NCBI GenBank assembly: GCA_006226555.1
Contig: SBGS01000302.1
Coordinates: 1-21,351, forward strand
Direction: 5' to 3'
Length of the DNA stretch: 21,351 bases
DNA from: Bacteroidota bacterium
GTDB taxonomy: Bacteria > Bacteroidota > Bacteroidia > Flavobacteriales_D > Crocinitomicaceae
This document shows, in pieces, positions 13,859 through 21,351 of the stretch; position 1 is the stretch's first letter; every line of letters begins with the position of its first letter. The notes beneath the pieces were generated by a model. It did not search any database and was not told the DNA's origin. It worked only from the letters and a program-made list of their open reading frames with translations. The position numbers and the translations under genes were made by a program.

Positions 13859-14596
13859 ATGGGAGAGAAAAAAGCAGTAAAACCTTACAATCAGGATAAT
13901 AAGTCGAAAAAGGAAGAAGTAGCAGAAATGTTCAACAACATTTCTGGACGTTATGATTTTCTAAATCATTTTCTTTCACTCGGGATCGATAAGTTATGGA
14001 GAAAACGCGCCGTCAAAGAGTTGAGGGAAGTTAATCCAAAACGCATTCTGGACATTGCGACTGGTACAGGTGATTTCGCTTTGTCATCACTAAGGTTAAA
14101 ACCGGAAGAGATCGTTGGAGTGGATATTTCTCAAGGTATGCTTAATGTAGGGATCGAGAAAATGAAGCGAAAGGGTGTTGCCGAGATCATTAAAATGGAG
14201 CTGGGTGATTCGGAAGAGTTGAAGTTTGATGACAATAGCTTTGATGGGATCACGGTTGGTTTTGGTGTACGTAATTTTGAAAATCTTGAGAAAGGTTTGG
14301 GCGATATGCTTCGCGTATTACGTAAGGGAGGTAAAGCGGTTATTCTTGAGTTCTCCAAGCCAAAAAAATTTCCTGTAAAACAAACCTTCGGATTTTATTC
14401 TAAGCGCGTTATTCCTCTTTTAGGAAAGTCAATATCGAAAGATGAACGTGCATATGCATACCTTCCTGAATCAGTGGAAGCATTTCCAGAGGGAAAAGAA
14501 TTTCTTGATATTTTGAAAAAGGTGGGATACACCGATGTGAAAGGTATTCCGGTTTCCGGAGGTATTGCAACTATTTATACGGGAGTCAAGCCCTAA
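13859..14596 (+). CDS. ubiE: Demethylmenaquinone methyltransferase (UbiE/MenG)
   Basis: SAM-dependent C-methyltransferase for the last step of menaquinone synthesis. It has 245 residues from ATG 13859; a GTG one codon earlier is also possible. Motifs: the N-terminal family signature F-N-N-I-S-G-R-Y-D-F-L-N-H (25-37), SAM motif I D-I-A-T-G-T-G-D-F (65-73), D89 after the second strand, G-F-G-V-R-N (134-139) characteristic of UbiE/MenG, and L-R-V-L-R-K-G-G (151-158). Bacteroidota make menaquinone rather than ubiquinone, so the MenG activity is the expected one. It follows rfaE1 by 27 nt and precedes porT by 35 nt; this ubiE-porT adjacency is familiar from flavobacterial genomes. Confidence 0.95.
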   Translation: MGEKKAVKPYNQDNKSKKEEVAEMFNNISGRYDFLNHFLSLGIDKLWRKRAVKELREVNPKRILDIATGTGDFALSSLRLKPEEIVGVDISQGMLNVGIEKMKRKGVAEIIKMELGDSEELKFDDNSFDGITVGFGVRNFENLEKGLGDMLRVLRKGGKAVILEFSKPKKFPVKQTFGFYSKRVIPLLGKSISKDERAYAYLPESVEAFPEGKEFLDILKKVGYTDVKGIPVSGGIATIYTGVKP

Positions 14597-14631
14597 TACA
14601 ATGATTTAACTGATATTCCGTTATTAGGAGC

Positions 14632-15351
14632 ATGAATCGCCTTATTCTTCATATCATTTCGATAATGTGTGTGACAACACTATTTGCTCAAAAAGAGCGT
14701 CCTATGAACTATAGGCGATTTGATGAGAAACTGATCCATTTCGGGTTCATGCTAGGAGGTAATAGTGCCGATTTTTCGTTGGAACAGAAGCTTGATGCGT
14801 ACAATCAATATGGTCTGAAATCCCTTACACACAAATCTTCTCCAGGAGGTCAGGTTGGGATCGTATCAACTATGAAGCTCGGACACCCGGTTGTTCGATT
14901 GCGTTTTATACCGACCATTTCCTTTCAGGAAAGAGTATTGAATTATGTATTTGTTAATCCCGATCCAACTGAGACGGAAGATTACCTGAACGAAGAACGC
15001 ATTAATTCTACAAATCTGGATTTTCCGTTAATGCTACAATTCAGGACATTGCGTTTGAACAATTTTGCAGCATATGTATTGATGGGTGGACAATACACCC
15101 TTGATCTTCAGTCACAGGAACAAGCTTCTCAAGATTACATAGATCCGTTCATTAAGATCCGTAAACATGATTTTCAGGGACAAGTAGGGGGTGGAATTGA
15201 GTTGTTTGCGCCATATTTCAAATTTGGTTTGGAACTGAAATATTCTTACGGTTTTAGAAATACCTTTGTTCAGGACGGAACGTTTATTGCTGACCCTATT
15301 CAGTCCCTTCATAACAAGGTTTGGTGGTTCTCAATCATTTTTGAAGGATAA
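14632..15351 (+). CDS. porT: PorT-family outer membrane beta-barrel protein (type IX secretion)
   Basis: Probable outer-membrane component needed for type IX protein secretion, which exports enzymes and gliding adhesins in Bacteroidota. It has 239 residues: a signal peptide at 1-19 (cleavage likely after L-F-A before Q-K), then a chain of amphipathic beta strands. F-D-E-K-L-I-H-F-G-F-M-L-G-G-N (30-44) matches the typical start of the PorT barrel, and the protein ends with strand-like V-W-W-F-S-I-I-F-E-G. A good AGGAG stands at 14626-14630, just before ATG 14632; such strong Shine-Dalgarno sites are uncommon in this phylum. Its TAA overlaps the next ATG by one base. The position after ubiE supports PorT over a generic barrel; I rely on both similarity and context. 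Confidence 0.82.
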   Translation: MNRLILHIISIMCVTTLFAQKERPMNYRRFDEKLIHFGFMLGGNSADFSLEQKLDAYNQYGLKSLTHKSSPGGQVGIVSTMKLGHPVVRLRFIPTISFQERVLNYVFVNPDPTETEDYLNEERINSTNLDFPLMLQFRTLRLNNFAAYVLMGGQYTLDLQSQEQASQDYIDPFIKIRKHDFQGQVGGGIELFAPYFKFGLELKYSYGFRNTFVQDGTFIADPIQSLHNKVWWFSIIFEG

Positions 15352-16904
15352 TGAAAGACCTTTTGCAGTTTCAGCTAAGTCCGGAAGAAGCTGTAAATGA
15401 CACTGCTATCCGGCAAATGATCAAAAGTAAATTAAGCTGGACAAGAAATACAGACTTTTATTACAAATGGGTTCGTAGATCAATAGATGCGAGAAAGCCC
15501 AATATTAGGATCAATTGTTCGTTTGAAGTTGTTGATTCGGAATTAGAATTCACCCAGTTAGAACCTTTCGAAGAGCGCAATGTTGTATCAGCTCCTCCTG
15601 TTCATATTGTTGGTTCCGGTCCCGCAGGTTTGTTTGCGGCATTGCGCTGTATTGAAAAGGGACTTAAGCCAATAATTTTGGAGAGAGGTAAAGATGTGCG
15701 AACACGGCGCAGAGACCTTGCGAAGCTAAACCGTGATATGGAACTGAATACGGAATCCAATTATTGTTTTGGTGAAGGTGGTGCAGGTACTTATTCAGAC
15801 GGTAAGTTGTATACACGCTCAAAGAAAAGAGGGGATATAAAGCGCGCATTAGAGTTGTTTGTTCACTTTGGTGCTGACCCGGATATATTGGTAGATGCCC
15901 ATCCCCATATCGGTACAAATAAACTTCCGCAGATAATTGTCGCGATGCGGGAAAAGATCATTTCATGTGGTGGCGAGGTTCATTTTAACGCCAAGCTCGT
16001 AGATTTCGAAATAAATAAAAATGCTATCAGCAGATTGATTTTGGAAGATGGGCGTGAAATGGAATGTCAGCATGTGATATTAGCCACTGGACATTCTGCG
16101 AGAGATATTTTTTATCTGCTGAATGATAAAGGACTAAAGTTGGAAGCTAAAGGCTTTGCTCTAGGAGTTCGTATTGAGCACAGTCAGGAGTTGATCGATC
16201 AGATCCAGTATCACGGCAGATTGAACGATGAATATCTTCCTCCGGCTTCCTACAGTTTAGTTACACAAGCGAATGATCATGGTGTCTATTCGTTTTGTAT
16301 GTGTCCGGGAGGTATTGTTGCTCCATGTGCAACCGGTGAAGGAGAAGTTGTCACCAATGGTTGGTCGCCTTCGAAAAGGAATAATCCATATTCCAACTCA
16401 GGTATTGTAGTTTCTGTATTACCAGAAGACCTGGGTGATCCGAATGATCCATTTGTATGTCTTAACTTTCAAAAAGCTGTAGAGCAGAAATGTTGGGAAG
16501 CAGCCGGAAAAACCCAGCGTGTACCGGCACAAAGACTCATGGATTTCATCAATAATAGAGTATCCAAAGATCTTCCTCAGACAAGTTATAAACCAGGTCT
16601 GGTAAGCGTAAATCTCAATGAAGTGCTACCCTCATTGATTTCAGATTCACTCCGAAAGGGATTCATGGATTTTGGAAGAAAAATGAAGGGTTTCCTCACG
16701 AATGAAGCAGTTTTACATGCTCCTGAATCGAGAACTTCCTCACCTGTCTTGATCCCAAGAAATGAAAAATTCATGCATCCAGAACTTGTAGGATTATATC
16801 CATGTGGTGAAGGAGCAGGTTACGCAGGAGGAATAATCAGCGCAGCTATCGACGGAATGAAGATCGTTGATGAGATATCAGAAGAACTAGGCTCTGAAGT
16901 GTGA
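15351..16904 (+). CDS. FAD-dependent oxidoreductase, COG2509-like
   Basis: A predicted cytosolic flavoprotein of 517 residues with unknown substrate. The N-terminal about 80 residues form a small alpha/beta domain. The FAD-binding Rossmann motif is G-S-G-P-A-G (88-93), with E111 ending the second strand for the ribose. N-Y-C-F-G-E-G-G-A-G-T-Y-S-D-G-K (137-152) is a hallmark of this uncharacterised dehydrogenase family. The C-terminal FAD contact is G-E-G-A-G-Y-A-G-G (486-494). It starts at ATG 15351 overlapping the porT stop (T-A-A-T-G), so it is probably translated together with porT; a functional link to secretion is only inference. It ends in tandem TGA-TAG stops and overlaps the convergent methyltransferase gene by 18 nt. 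Confidence 0.88.
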   Translation: MKDLLQFQLSPEEAVNDTAIRQMIKSKLSWTRNTDFYYKWVRRSIDARKPNIRINCSFEVVDSELEFTQLEPFEERNVVSAPPVHIVGSGPAGLFAALRCIEKGLKPIILERGKDVRTRRRDLAKLNRDMELNTESNYCFGEGGAGTYSDGKLYTRSKKRGDIKRALELFVHFGADPDILVDAHPHIGTNKLPQIIVAMREKIISCGGEVHFNAKLVDFEINKNAISRLILEDGREMECQHVILATGHSARDIFYLLNDKGLKLEAKGFALGVRIEHSQELIDQIQYHGRLNDEYLPPASYSLVTQANDHGVYSFCMCPGGIVAPCATGEGEVVTNGWSPSKRNNPYSNSGIVVSVLPEDLGDPNDPFVCLNFQKAVEQKCWEAAGKTQRVPAQRLMDFINNRVSKDLPQTSYKPGLVSVNLNEVLPSLISDSLRKGFMDFGRKMKGFLTNEAVLHAPESRTSSPVLIPRNEKFMHPELVGLYPCGEGAGYAGGIISAAIDGMKIVDEISEELGSEV

Positions 16905-17597
16905 TAGGAAAATGCCACAAGCGATGGCAGCATTCAAAGATTCAGAGCTCCCAAACTGAGGAATCTTCACCGGTGTTGTAATAAAAGCTTTGATCTCATC
17001 AGAAATTCCATTTCCTTCATTACCGATGATAAGAAATGAGTCTTCGTTTAGTTGCGTGTTATAGATACTGTTACCTTCTAAAAGAGCGCCATAAACGTGT
17101 TTTTTAGTTGGTAGGATCTCAACCAAATTCTCGTATCGAATGTTTATACGAAAAATTGCCCCCATAGAAGATTGGATCACTTTCGGATTGAAACAATCAA
17201 CGGTGTTTTTGCTGCAAACGATCGTTTTTACACCGAACCATTCAGAGGTACGAATAATGGTTCCCAAATTTCCGGGATCTTGAATGTCATCAAGTACAAC
17301 CACCAGACCATCAAGTTGATTTTCAAAGATCGGTTTTCTGACTACTGCTAATATTTTTGATGGTGTTTTAAAAGCAGTGAGCTGTTTCATTTCCTGGTCA
17401 GAAACCAAAAAACAATCGATTCCGGTGTAATTCAGCTCATGAGTGCTCACGATGCAATCTATACTATCTCTGTGATCACGTAATACTTCTTCAACGATCT
17501 TATCTCCTTCGACAACAAATAATCCTTCGCGATCGCGGTATTTTTTTTGCGATAACGACCGTATGAGCTTATTCTTATTTTTAGACAGAGAAACCAT
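16887..17597 (-). CDS. TrmH/SpoU-family RNA 2'-O-methyltransferase
   Basis: SAM-dependent ribose methyltransferase with the SPOUT knot fold, acting on tRNA or rRNA. It has 236 residues. The N-terminal substrate-binding domain (about 1-90) contains F-V-V-E-G-D-K (27-33), the usual RlmB/TrmH-like opening. SPOUT motif 1 is D-P-G-N-L-G-T-I-I-R-T (107-117, with N110 and R116), motif 2 is I-G-N-E-G-N-G-I-S (191-199), and motif 3 is I-P-Q-F-G-S-S-E-S-L-N (212-222). The target nucleotide cannot be inferred. It starts at ATG 17597, only 17 nt from the divergent tamL start. Its 3' end overlaps the flavoprotein gene by 18 nt. Confidence 0.92.
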   Translation of the reverse strand: MVSLSKNKNKLIRSLSQKKYRDREGLFVVEGDKIVEEVLRDHRDSIDCIVSTHELNYTGIDCFLVSDQEMKQLTAFKTPSKILAVVRKPIFENQLDGLVVVLDDIQDPGNLGTIIRTSEWFGVKTIVCSKNTVDCFNPKVIQSSMGAIFRINIRYENLVEILPTKKHVYGALLEGNSIYNTQLNEDSFLIIGNEGNGISDEIKAFITTPVKIPQFGSSESLNAAIACGIFLSHFRA

Positions 17598-17614
17598 CGT
17601 AGCTTTTCTTAATT

Positions 17615-20281
17615 TTGGTCAAAATTATTCAATTGCCACTAATTCGGTTCAATAATATCATTTTCCTTTTGTTCGGGGTTCTTCTTGCGGCATGCAATAC
17701 AACAAGAAATGTTCCTGCTAATAAGTATTTGCTGGAGAAAAATGATGTTGCCATAGTTGGGGATAAATTGAGTCGTGAGGATATAGATGGTATTATCCGA
17801 CAACAGCCAAACTATAAGAGATTTGGGGTTAAATGGCGATTAATGGCTTATAATGTCATCGATTCCGTTAAAGTAGCGGACAAACGTCAAAGAAAGAACA
17901 TTCAGCTTAGGGAGAAGAATAAAAAGCGATTGATTCGTGAAGACCGAATAAATTCTAGACGAGTTGAAAGGGCACGTAAAAAAGGAAATAAGCTATATAC
18001 GCACAAAACTGTTCATTTAAAGGATACAGCAGACCCTCAAATGTTTATTCGCGAGTGGTATAAGTATAAGATCGGTAGACCTCCTGTGATCTTTGATTCC
18101 ACGCAGTTTTTGAAATCTATTGAACAACTTAATGCCTATCTGAAGAAGAAAGGTTATTACTATGGAGATGTAAATGGGATAGTTGAGTTTTCAGGAGAGA
18201 AAAAGTGTGTGGCCAATTATTTGATCAGTACGGGTGAAAGATACATGATCGATTCGGTTTACCTCATTTGTCCGAATAAGGAAGTCGCACAACATTATCA
18301 ACTTTTCATTGACTCGAAACAAGATAAACCTCTCATTGGCAAGCCTTTTGATGCCGATCTCCTGGATGATCATCGCTCAGATATTTCCAAATTCATGAGG
18401 GATTCATCCTTTTATGGTTTTAGCCCCAAAAGTGTACGTTACATAGTGGATACGAACTACACGAACATGAAGGTGAAGTTAGGAGTTGAGATCGGGGACA
18501 GGGTTGTGACATATCTGGAATACAAGGATTCTGTTTCATTCATACCCTACAAGAAATACATGATCGAAAATGTATACTTCCACATGCCGGACACTGTGCA
18601 TTTAGAGGGAGATTACTTTACAAAGGTATCGGAGAGAAGGTTGCCGGATTACGATAAGGAGTTCCTGCATACTTTTGATACGCTGGCCTACGTCAATGTC
18701 AGGGATGCGAAACTCGGAGAGGTGAATCCTGATATGATCTTCCTATATAACGGAAAACTTTATCTAAAGCCTAGAGTGTTTGAAATATATAGTTACGTGT
18801 ATGGCGGGGAGAAATACTATGAAAAGAACATGGAGGCTACTTACAACCGATTGAGAGGTCTTGATATGTTCAATGAGATAAAGACCAAGATCACCGAAGA
18901 TAAAGAGCATGGGTCAATCGAGGTACATCATTATATGATGCGTGGAAAACGACAAAGCTTCTCTTTCGAGCCGAGAGCGACAAACTCCAATGGTTTCCTG
19001 GGGGTTAGTGCAAATGTTCAGTTTGTCAATAAAAACCTTTTTGGTGGAGCAGAACATCTTAAGATCGGTATATCTGGCGGTCTTGAATCTCAACCACCCG
19101 TGTTACAAGAACAGAACGGAGAAGTGATCCAAACATCCGAAAGAAGCCTGAATACGATCGAGATCAGTCCGACGATACAGTTGGAAGTACCTGGTTTCTT
19201 TCCTTTTCGTTCGACTAAGCTTGCGCGAAAAAGGAGACCACAGACAATTATAGGGACAGCTTATAATTATCAGGATAGACAGGAATTTACAAGAGGAACT
19301 TTTCAGTTGAGTTATGATTGGGAGTTTATTGTACGAAGAACACATCGTTTTCAAGTTGGGTTTCCCTTGGTTTCTGTAATTAAATTCATTTCGATAGACA
19401 AAACGGATGAATTTGATACCAAGCTGAAAGATCTTAATGACCTATTCATCTTTGATGCGTACAGCAATCAGTTTGTTTGGCAAGATTGGCGATTTAAATA
19501 CGAGTACAATATTTCGGAGAAATTGAATAGACGTCATAAGTTTCAAATGTTCTATAGTACGATCGTTGATCCGGCTGGTAATGTTCTTTCCATGTTTAGG
19601 GATATTCAGGATACTCTTCAGAACGGAAAGTATGGAATTAATGGTGTGGCGTATTCGCAGTTTATGCGCGTGGATAATGAATTTGTTTTTTCTCAGCCAT
19701 TCTCAAAAGAAAGAAGCATGAATTTCAGGGTTATGCTCGGAGCTGGGGTTCCTTACGGGAATTCAGAGAATTCGCTACCGTACGATTACAGTTTCTTTGC
19801 CGGTGGAGCAAATGATATTCGTGGATGGCCTGCTCGAACAATGGGTCCAGGTGTTTATAAGTACTACCTGGATACGAATCGCACAATTACTCAACTTGGT
19901 AATTTTAAGCTGGGAGGTTCTGCAGAATGGCGATTCCCGATCAACTCCTTCTTTAAGGCAGCATTTTTTATGGACGCCGGAAATATTTGGACTTTTTCTG
20001 AAGATCCAAATCGTCTCGGTGGTAATATTACATCAGACTGGTATAAACAACTGATGGTGTCTTCAGGGGTAGGTATAAGAATAGACTTCGAGTACTTTAT
20101 ATTCCGATTGGACATCGCTGTTCCGGTCAGGAATCCGTCATTGCCGGTCGGTACACAATGGGTATGGAATGATCATACCGACTATTATCAGTACGTTAAG
20201 GACGAATTGGGTTATATTCCTGTTTCAACTCCCAATCCATTCAAGATCAGATATCATTTCGGAATTGGTTATCCTTTCTAG
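17615..20281 (+). CDS. tamL: TamL: lipoprotein member of the BamA/TamA outer-membrane family
   Basis: Outer-membrane Omp85-type insertase, the Bacteroidota lipoprotein version of TamA, thought to work with TamB. It has 888 residues from TTG 17615. A lipoprotein signal peptide ends in L-A-A-C with C27, followed by N-T-T-R-N-V-P. A very basic, charged segment lies at about 89-132 (R, K and E rich). POTRA-like repeats occupy about 140-440, and the 16-strand barrel starts near 447. The Omp85 loop-6 motif appears as I-R-G-W with R736, and the protein ends in aromatic Y-P-F, a typical barrel-insertion signal. No ATG is possible at the N-terminus: an in-frame TAG is at 17600-17602 and the first ATG is far inside. 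TTG 17615 or TTG 17633 must be the start. tamB does not follow here. The CTAG at the stop is shared with the convergent gene. Confidence 0.88.
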   Translation: MVKIIQLPLIRFNNIIFLLFGVLLAACNTTRNVPANKYLLEKNDVAIVGDKLSREDIDGIIRQQPNYKRFGVKWRLMAYNVIDSVKVADKRQRKNIQLREKNKKRLIREDRINSRRVERARKKGNKLYTHKTVHLKDTADPQMFIREWYKYKIGRPPVIFDSTQFLKSIEQLNAYLKKKGYYYGDVNGIVEFSGEKKCVANYLISTGERYMIDSVYLICPNKEVAQHYQLFIDSKQDKPLIGKPFDADLLDDHRSDISKFMRDSSFYGFSPKSVRYIVDTNYTNMKVKLGVEIGDRVVTYLEYKDSVSFIPYKKYMIENVYFHMPDTVHLEGDYFTKVSERRLPDYDKEFLHTFDTLAYVNVRDAKLGEVNPDMIFLYNGKLYLKPRVFEIYSYVYGGEKYYEKNMEATYNRLRGLDMFNEIKTKITEDKEHGSIEVHHYMMRGKRQSFSFEPRATNSNGFLGVSANVQFVNKNLFGGAEHLKIGISGGLESQPPVLQEQNGEVIQTSERSLNTIEISPTIQLEVPGFFPFRSTKLARKRRPQTIIGTAYNYQDRQEFTRGTFQLSYDWEFIVRRTHRFQVGFPLVSVIKFISIDKTDEFDTKLKDLNDLFIFDAYSNQFVWQDWRFKYEYNISEKLNRRHKFQMFYSTIVDPAGNVLSMFRDIQDTLQNGKYGINGVAYSQFMRVDNEFVFSQPFSKERSMNFRVMLGAGVPYGNSENSLPYDYSFFAGGANDIRGWPARTMGPGVYKYYLDTNRTITQLGNFKLGGSAEWRFPINSFFKAAFFMDAGNIWTFSEDPNRLGGNITSDWYKQLMVSSGVGIRIDFEYFIFRLDIAVPVRNPSLPVGTQWVWNDHTDYYQYVKDELGYIPVSTPNPFKIRYHFGIGYPF
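17620..17652 (-). promoter_or_regulatory. Candidate promoter of the TrmH-family gene, inside the 5' end of tamL
   Basis: The minus strand reads TAATTTTG at 17627-17620, an exact TAnnTTTG match, 22 nt before the ATG. TTG at 17652-17650 is a possible -33 element with a 22-nt spacer, slightly long. The whole element overlaps the first codons of the divergent tamL gene. Confidence 0.38.
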
Positions 20282-20868
20282 ATAAATCGATACTTAAAAA
20301 ACTCAGACAACTCTGCATATGGAACACGGATCGGATGAGGTTCACAATCGCTGTTTACCGCAGGTCTGATCTCAATGCCATCTTTTGTTAGGCGGATATT
20401 TAATTGCTCCCAATTAGGATTATCCCCAAGATCTTTAATTGCACCCGAACAATTTGCATCGGCAACATTCGCTTTTTGAATGGAAGAACGTATTACACCA
20501 AGTGCTTTTTCCCGGCTTTTGTCCTCAAATACCTCATAAAATGGTACTTCGATACCTTTATCCAGATCAATAAAAGCATAGCGATGTTCTGTTTTTGGCA
20601 TATCTATACAATTACACATAAACAAGATTTGTAAATGCGATCCTTTTTGCACAAAACCGAAATCGCCAATGCAAAAATCACTGGTTTCAAGATCACCCAC
20701 CTTTCGATGGATGATATTATTGACAGAGTCTTCGATCGCTGTATTGTTTGTGTAAACTGCTTTTGGATACTTTAATCCATTCGGGTACTCGAGCGTCGTA
20801 AAGCGTATCTGACCAAAAAGAAAGGATTGAACGCTTACAATGAACGTAAAGAACAAAAAGTTTCTCAT
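20278..20868 (-). CDS. Exported protein of unknown function with a Cys-X-Cys motif
   Basis: I do not recognise this 196-residue protein. Residues 1-19 are a signal peptide (F-L-F-F-T-F-I-V core, cleavage likely after L-F-G before Q). The mature part has five cysteines: C66, C85 and C87 (M-C-N-C), C140 and C175. The C-terminal pattern, L-T-K-D-G-I-E-I-R-P followed by V-P-Y-A-E-L (160-187), resembles in shape the end of DUF3298/RsiV-like domains, but the match is too weak to assign. The start is ATG 20868. It lies 57 nt downstream of the helicase gene on the same strand and may be cotranscribed with it, although a nested inverted repeat lies in between. Its stop overlaps that of tamL. Confidence 0.7.
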   Translation of the reverse strand: MRNFLFFTFIVSVQSFLFGQIRFTTLEYPNGLKYPKAVYTNNTAIEDSVNNIIHRKVGDLETSDFCIGDFGFVQKGSHLQILFMCNCIDMPKTEHRYAFIDLDKGIEVPFYEVFEDKSREKALGVIRSSIQKANVADANCSGAIKDLGDNPNWEQLNIRLTKDGIEIRPAVNSDCEPHPIRVPYAELSEFFKYRFI

Positions 20869-20873
20869 AGTGT

Positions 20874-20939
20874 AGGCTTTTGTTCTTTATTAGACGTAAA
20901 AAGCCATTAAAAAGTTCCGTGAAGCCTAATTTTCGTCTA
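20874..20939. repeat. Nested inverted repeats spanning the helicase stop and the gap before the next gene
   Basis: TAGACG-T-AAAA (20891-20901) mirrors TTTT-CGTCTA (20930-20939), a 10-bp stem with one bulge that includes the helicase stop codon. AGGCTTTT (20874-20881) can pair with AAAAGCC (20899-20905) or its first 6 bases with AAGCCT (20922-20927). The options are partly exclusive. On the minus strand this is the helicase 3' end and the leader of the exported-protein gene, so it may be a terminator or attenuator-like element. Confidence 0.35.
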
Positions 20940-21351
20940 GTACCGTGAGGTTTGCGAAGCGAAGGAGGACAGTTTTAGCGCCGTGTCTGGGAAAGAAAAT
21001 GGTAGCTTTTGTATCAGGACCTGATCCTTCAAGTTTTGTTACTTTACCTTTTCCAAAACGATCATGTTCTACGTTATATCCAACTTTTAATTGAACATCA
21101 CCCGAACGCTTAGCAGAGGGTTTTGATTGTAGACTACTCAGAGAGCTCAGTTTAGGAGGTACAGGCCTTTTGTTAAGTCCTCCGCTAAAAGATTCATCGT
21201 ATCCGGTTCTTCCTCCTGTCAATGATCGTCCAGCGGCACGTTGAGGTGTATCAAACTTTAAGAATTGTCCCGGAATTTCATCAATAAAACGAGAGGGTTC
21301 AGAGCTGATCAAATTGCCCCACTGAAAACGAGAGGAAGCATAGGATAGTGT
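20926..21351 (-). CDS. UvrD/PcrA-type DNA helicase, C-terminal part, truncated by the window edge
   Basis: C-terminal 141 residues of a superfamily 1A helicase that unwinds DNA in repair and replication restart. The frame is open to the window edge. It reads T-L-S-Y-A-S-S-R-F-Q-W-G-N before S-S-E-P-S-R-F-I-D-E-I-P, which is the conserved motif VI region and its following segment (compare S-R-x-x-W-G and S-x-F-L-x-E-I-P in UvrD/PcrA). A low-complexity Ser/Gly/Arg linker follows, then a small C-terminal Tudor-like domain with G-Y-N-V-E-H-D-R-F-G-K-G-K-V, as in PcrA, which in other bacteria contacts RNA polymerase. The first ATG-like codon inside (TTG at 21312) is not the true start. PcrA and UvrD cannot be told apart from this part alone. 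Confidence 0.9.
   Translation of the reverse strand, partial: TLSYASSRFQWGNLISSEPSRFIDEIPGQFLKFDTPQRAAGRSLTGGRTGYDESFSGGLNKRPVPPKLSSLSSLQSKPSAKRSGDVQLKVGYNVEHDRFGKGKVTKLEGSGPDTKATIFFPRHGAKTVLLRFANLTVLDEN

Noticed and set aside
16912..16935. Inverted repeat TGCC/GGCA with flanking AATG/CATT as a terminator of the flavoprotein gene
   Set aside because: The stem is short and bulged, has a 9-nt loop, and no T-tract follows; it lies inside the methyltransferase coding region.

Overview
The window looks like chromosomal housekeeping DNA from a member of the Bacteroidota, most likely Flavobacteriales. The evidence is a PorT-type subunit of the type IX secretion system, a lipoprotein TamA (TamL), a menaquinone-type UbiE, a Rho with a long N/Q/R-rich insertion, a two-gene set resembling the glycine/ornithine lipid acyltransferases of Bacteroidota, and several perfect or near-perfect TAnnTTTG promoter elements. 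Base composition is moderate to low GC. I see no tRNA, rRNA, CRISPR array, insertion sequence, prophage gene or origin. No gap between genes is longer than about 200 bp.

Layout. 1-414 (+) is the 3' end of an unrecognised gene, followed by a strong hairpin at 432-466. 473-2443 (+) is a secreted clan GH-A glycoside hydrolase. 2440-4570 (-) holds rho followed by a DUF4199-like membrane protein. A 198-bp divergent spacer carries an operator-like palindrome. 4769-6169 (+) is a dicarboxylate/acidic amino acid:cation symporter. 6170-8944 (-) is uvrA. 9174-9770 (+) is an ECF-type sigma factor. 9771-11509 (-) is an O-acyltransferase/N-acyltransferase pair. 11648-16904 (+) is a tight run: aspartate-type aminotransferase, heptose-7-phosphate kinase, UbiE/MenG, PorT and a COG2509-like flavoprotein. 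16887-17597 (-) is a TrmH/SpoU RNA methyltransferase. 17615-20281 (+) is TamL. 20278-20868 (-) is an unknown exported protein. 20926-21351 (-) is the C-terminus of a UvrD/PcrA helicase that runs off the window.

How the genes relate. Envelope biogenesis is the main theme of the second half: amino-acid lipid synthesis, heptose for lipopolysaccharide, PorT and TamL. UvrA and PcrA/UvrD serve DNA repair. No dedicated accessory or defence system is visible.

The most unusual feature is architectural. All five convergent gene pairs have no intergenic gap: they abut or overlap by 0, 0, 4, 4 and 18 nt. At three of these junctions a dyad-symmetric sequence covers the facing stop codons, so coding ends may double as bidirectional terminators. 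Other points worth checking are a hairpin 6 nt before the start codon of the glycoside hydrolase, a UvrA lacking one CXXC pair, three genes whose starts cannot be or are unlikely to be ATG, and a hand-counted excess of GATC.
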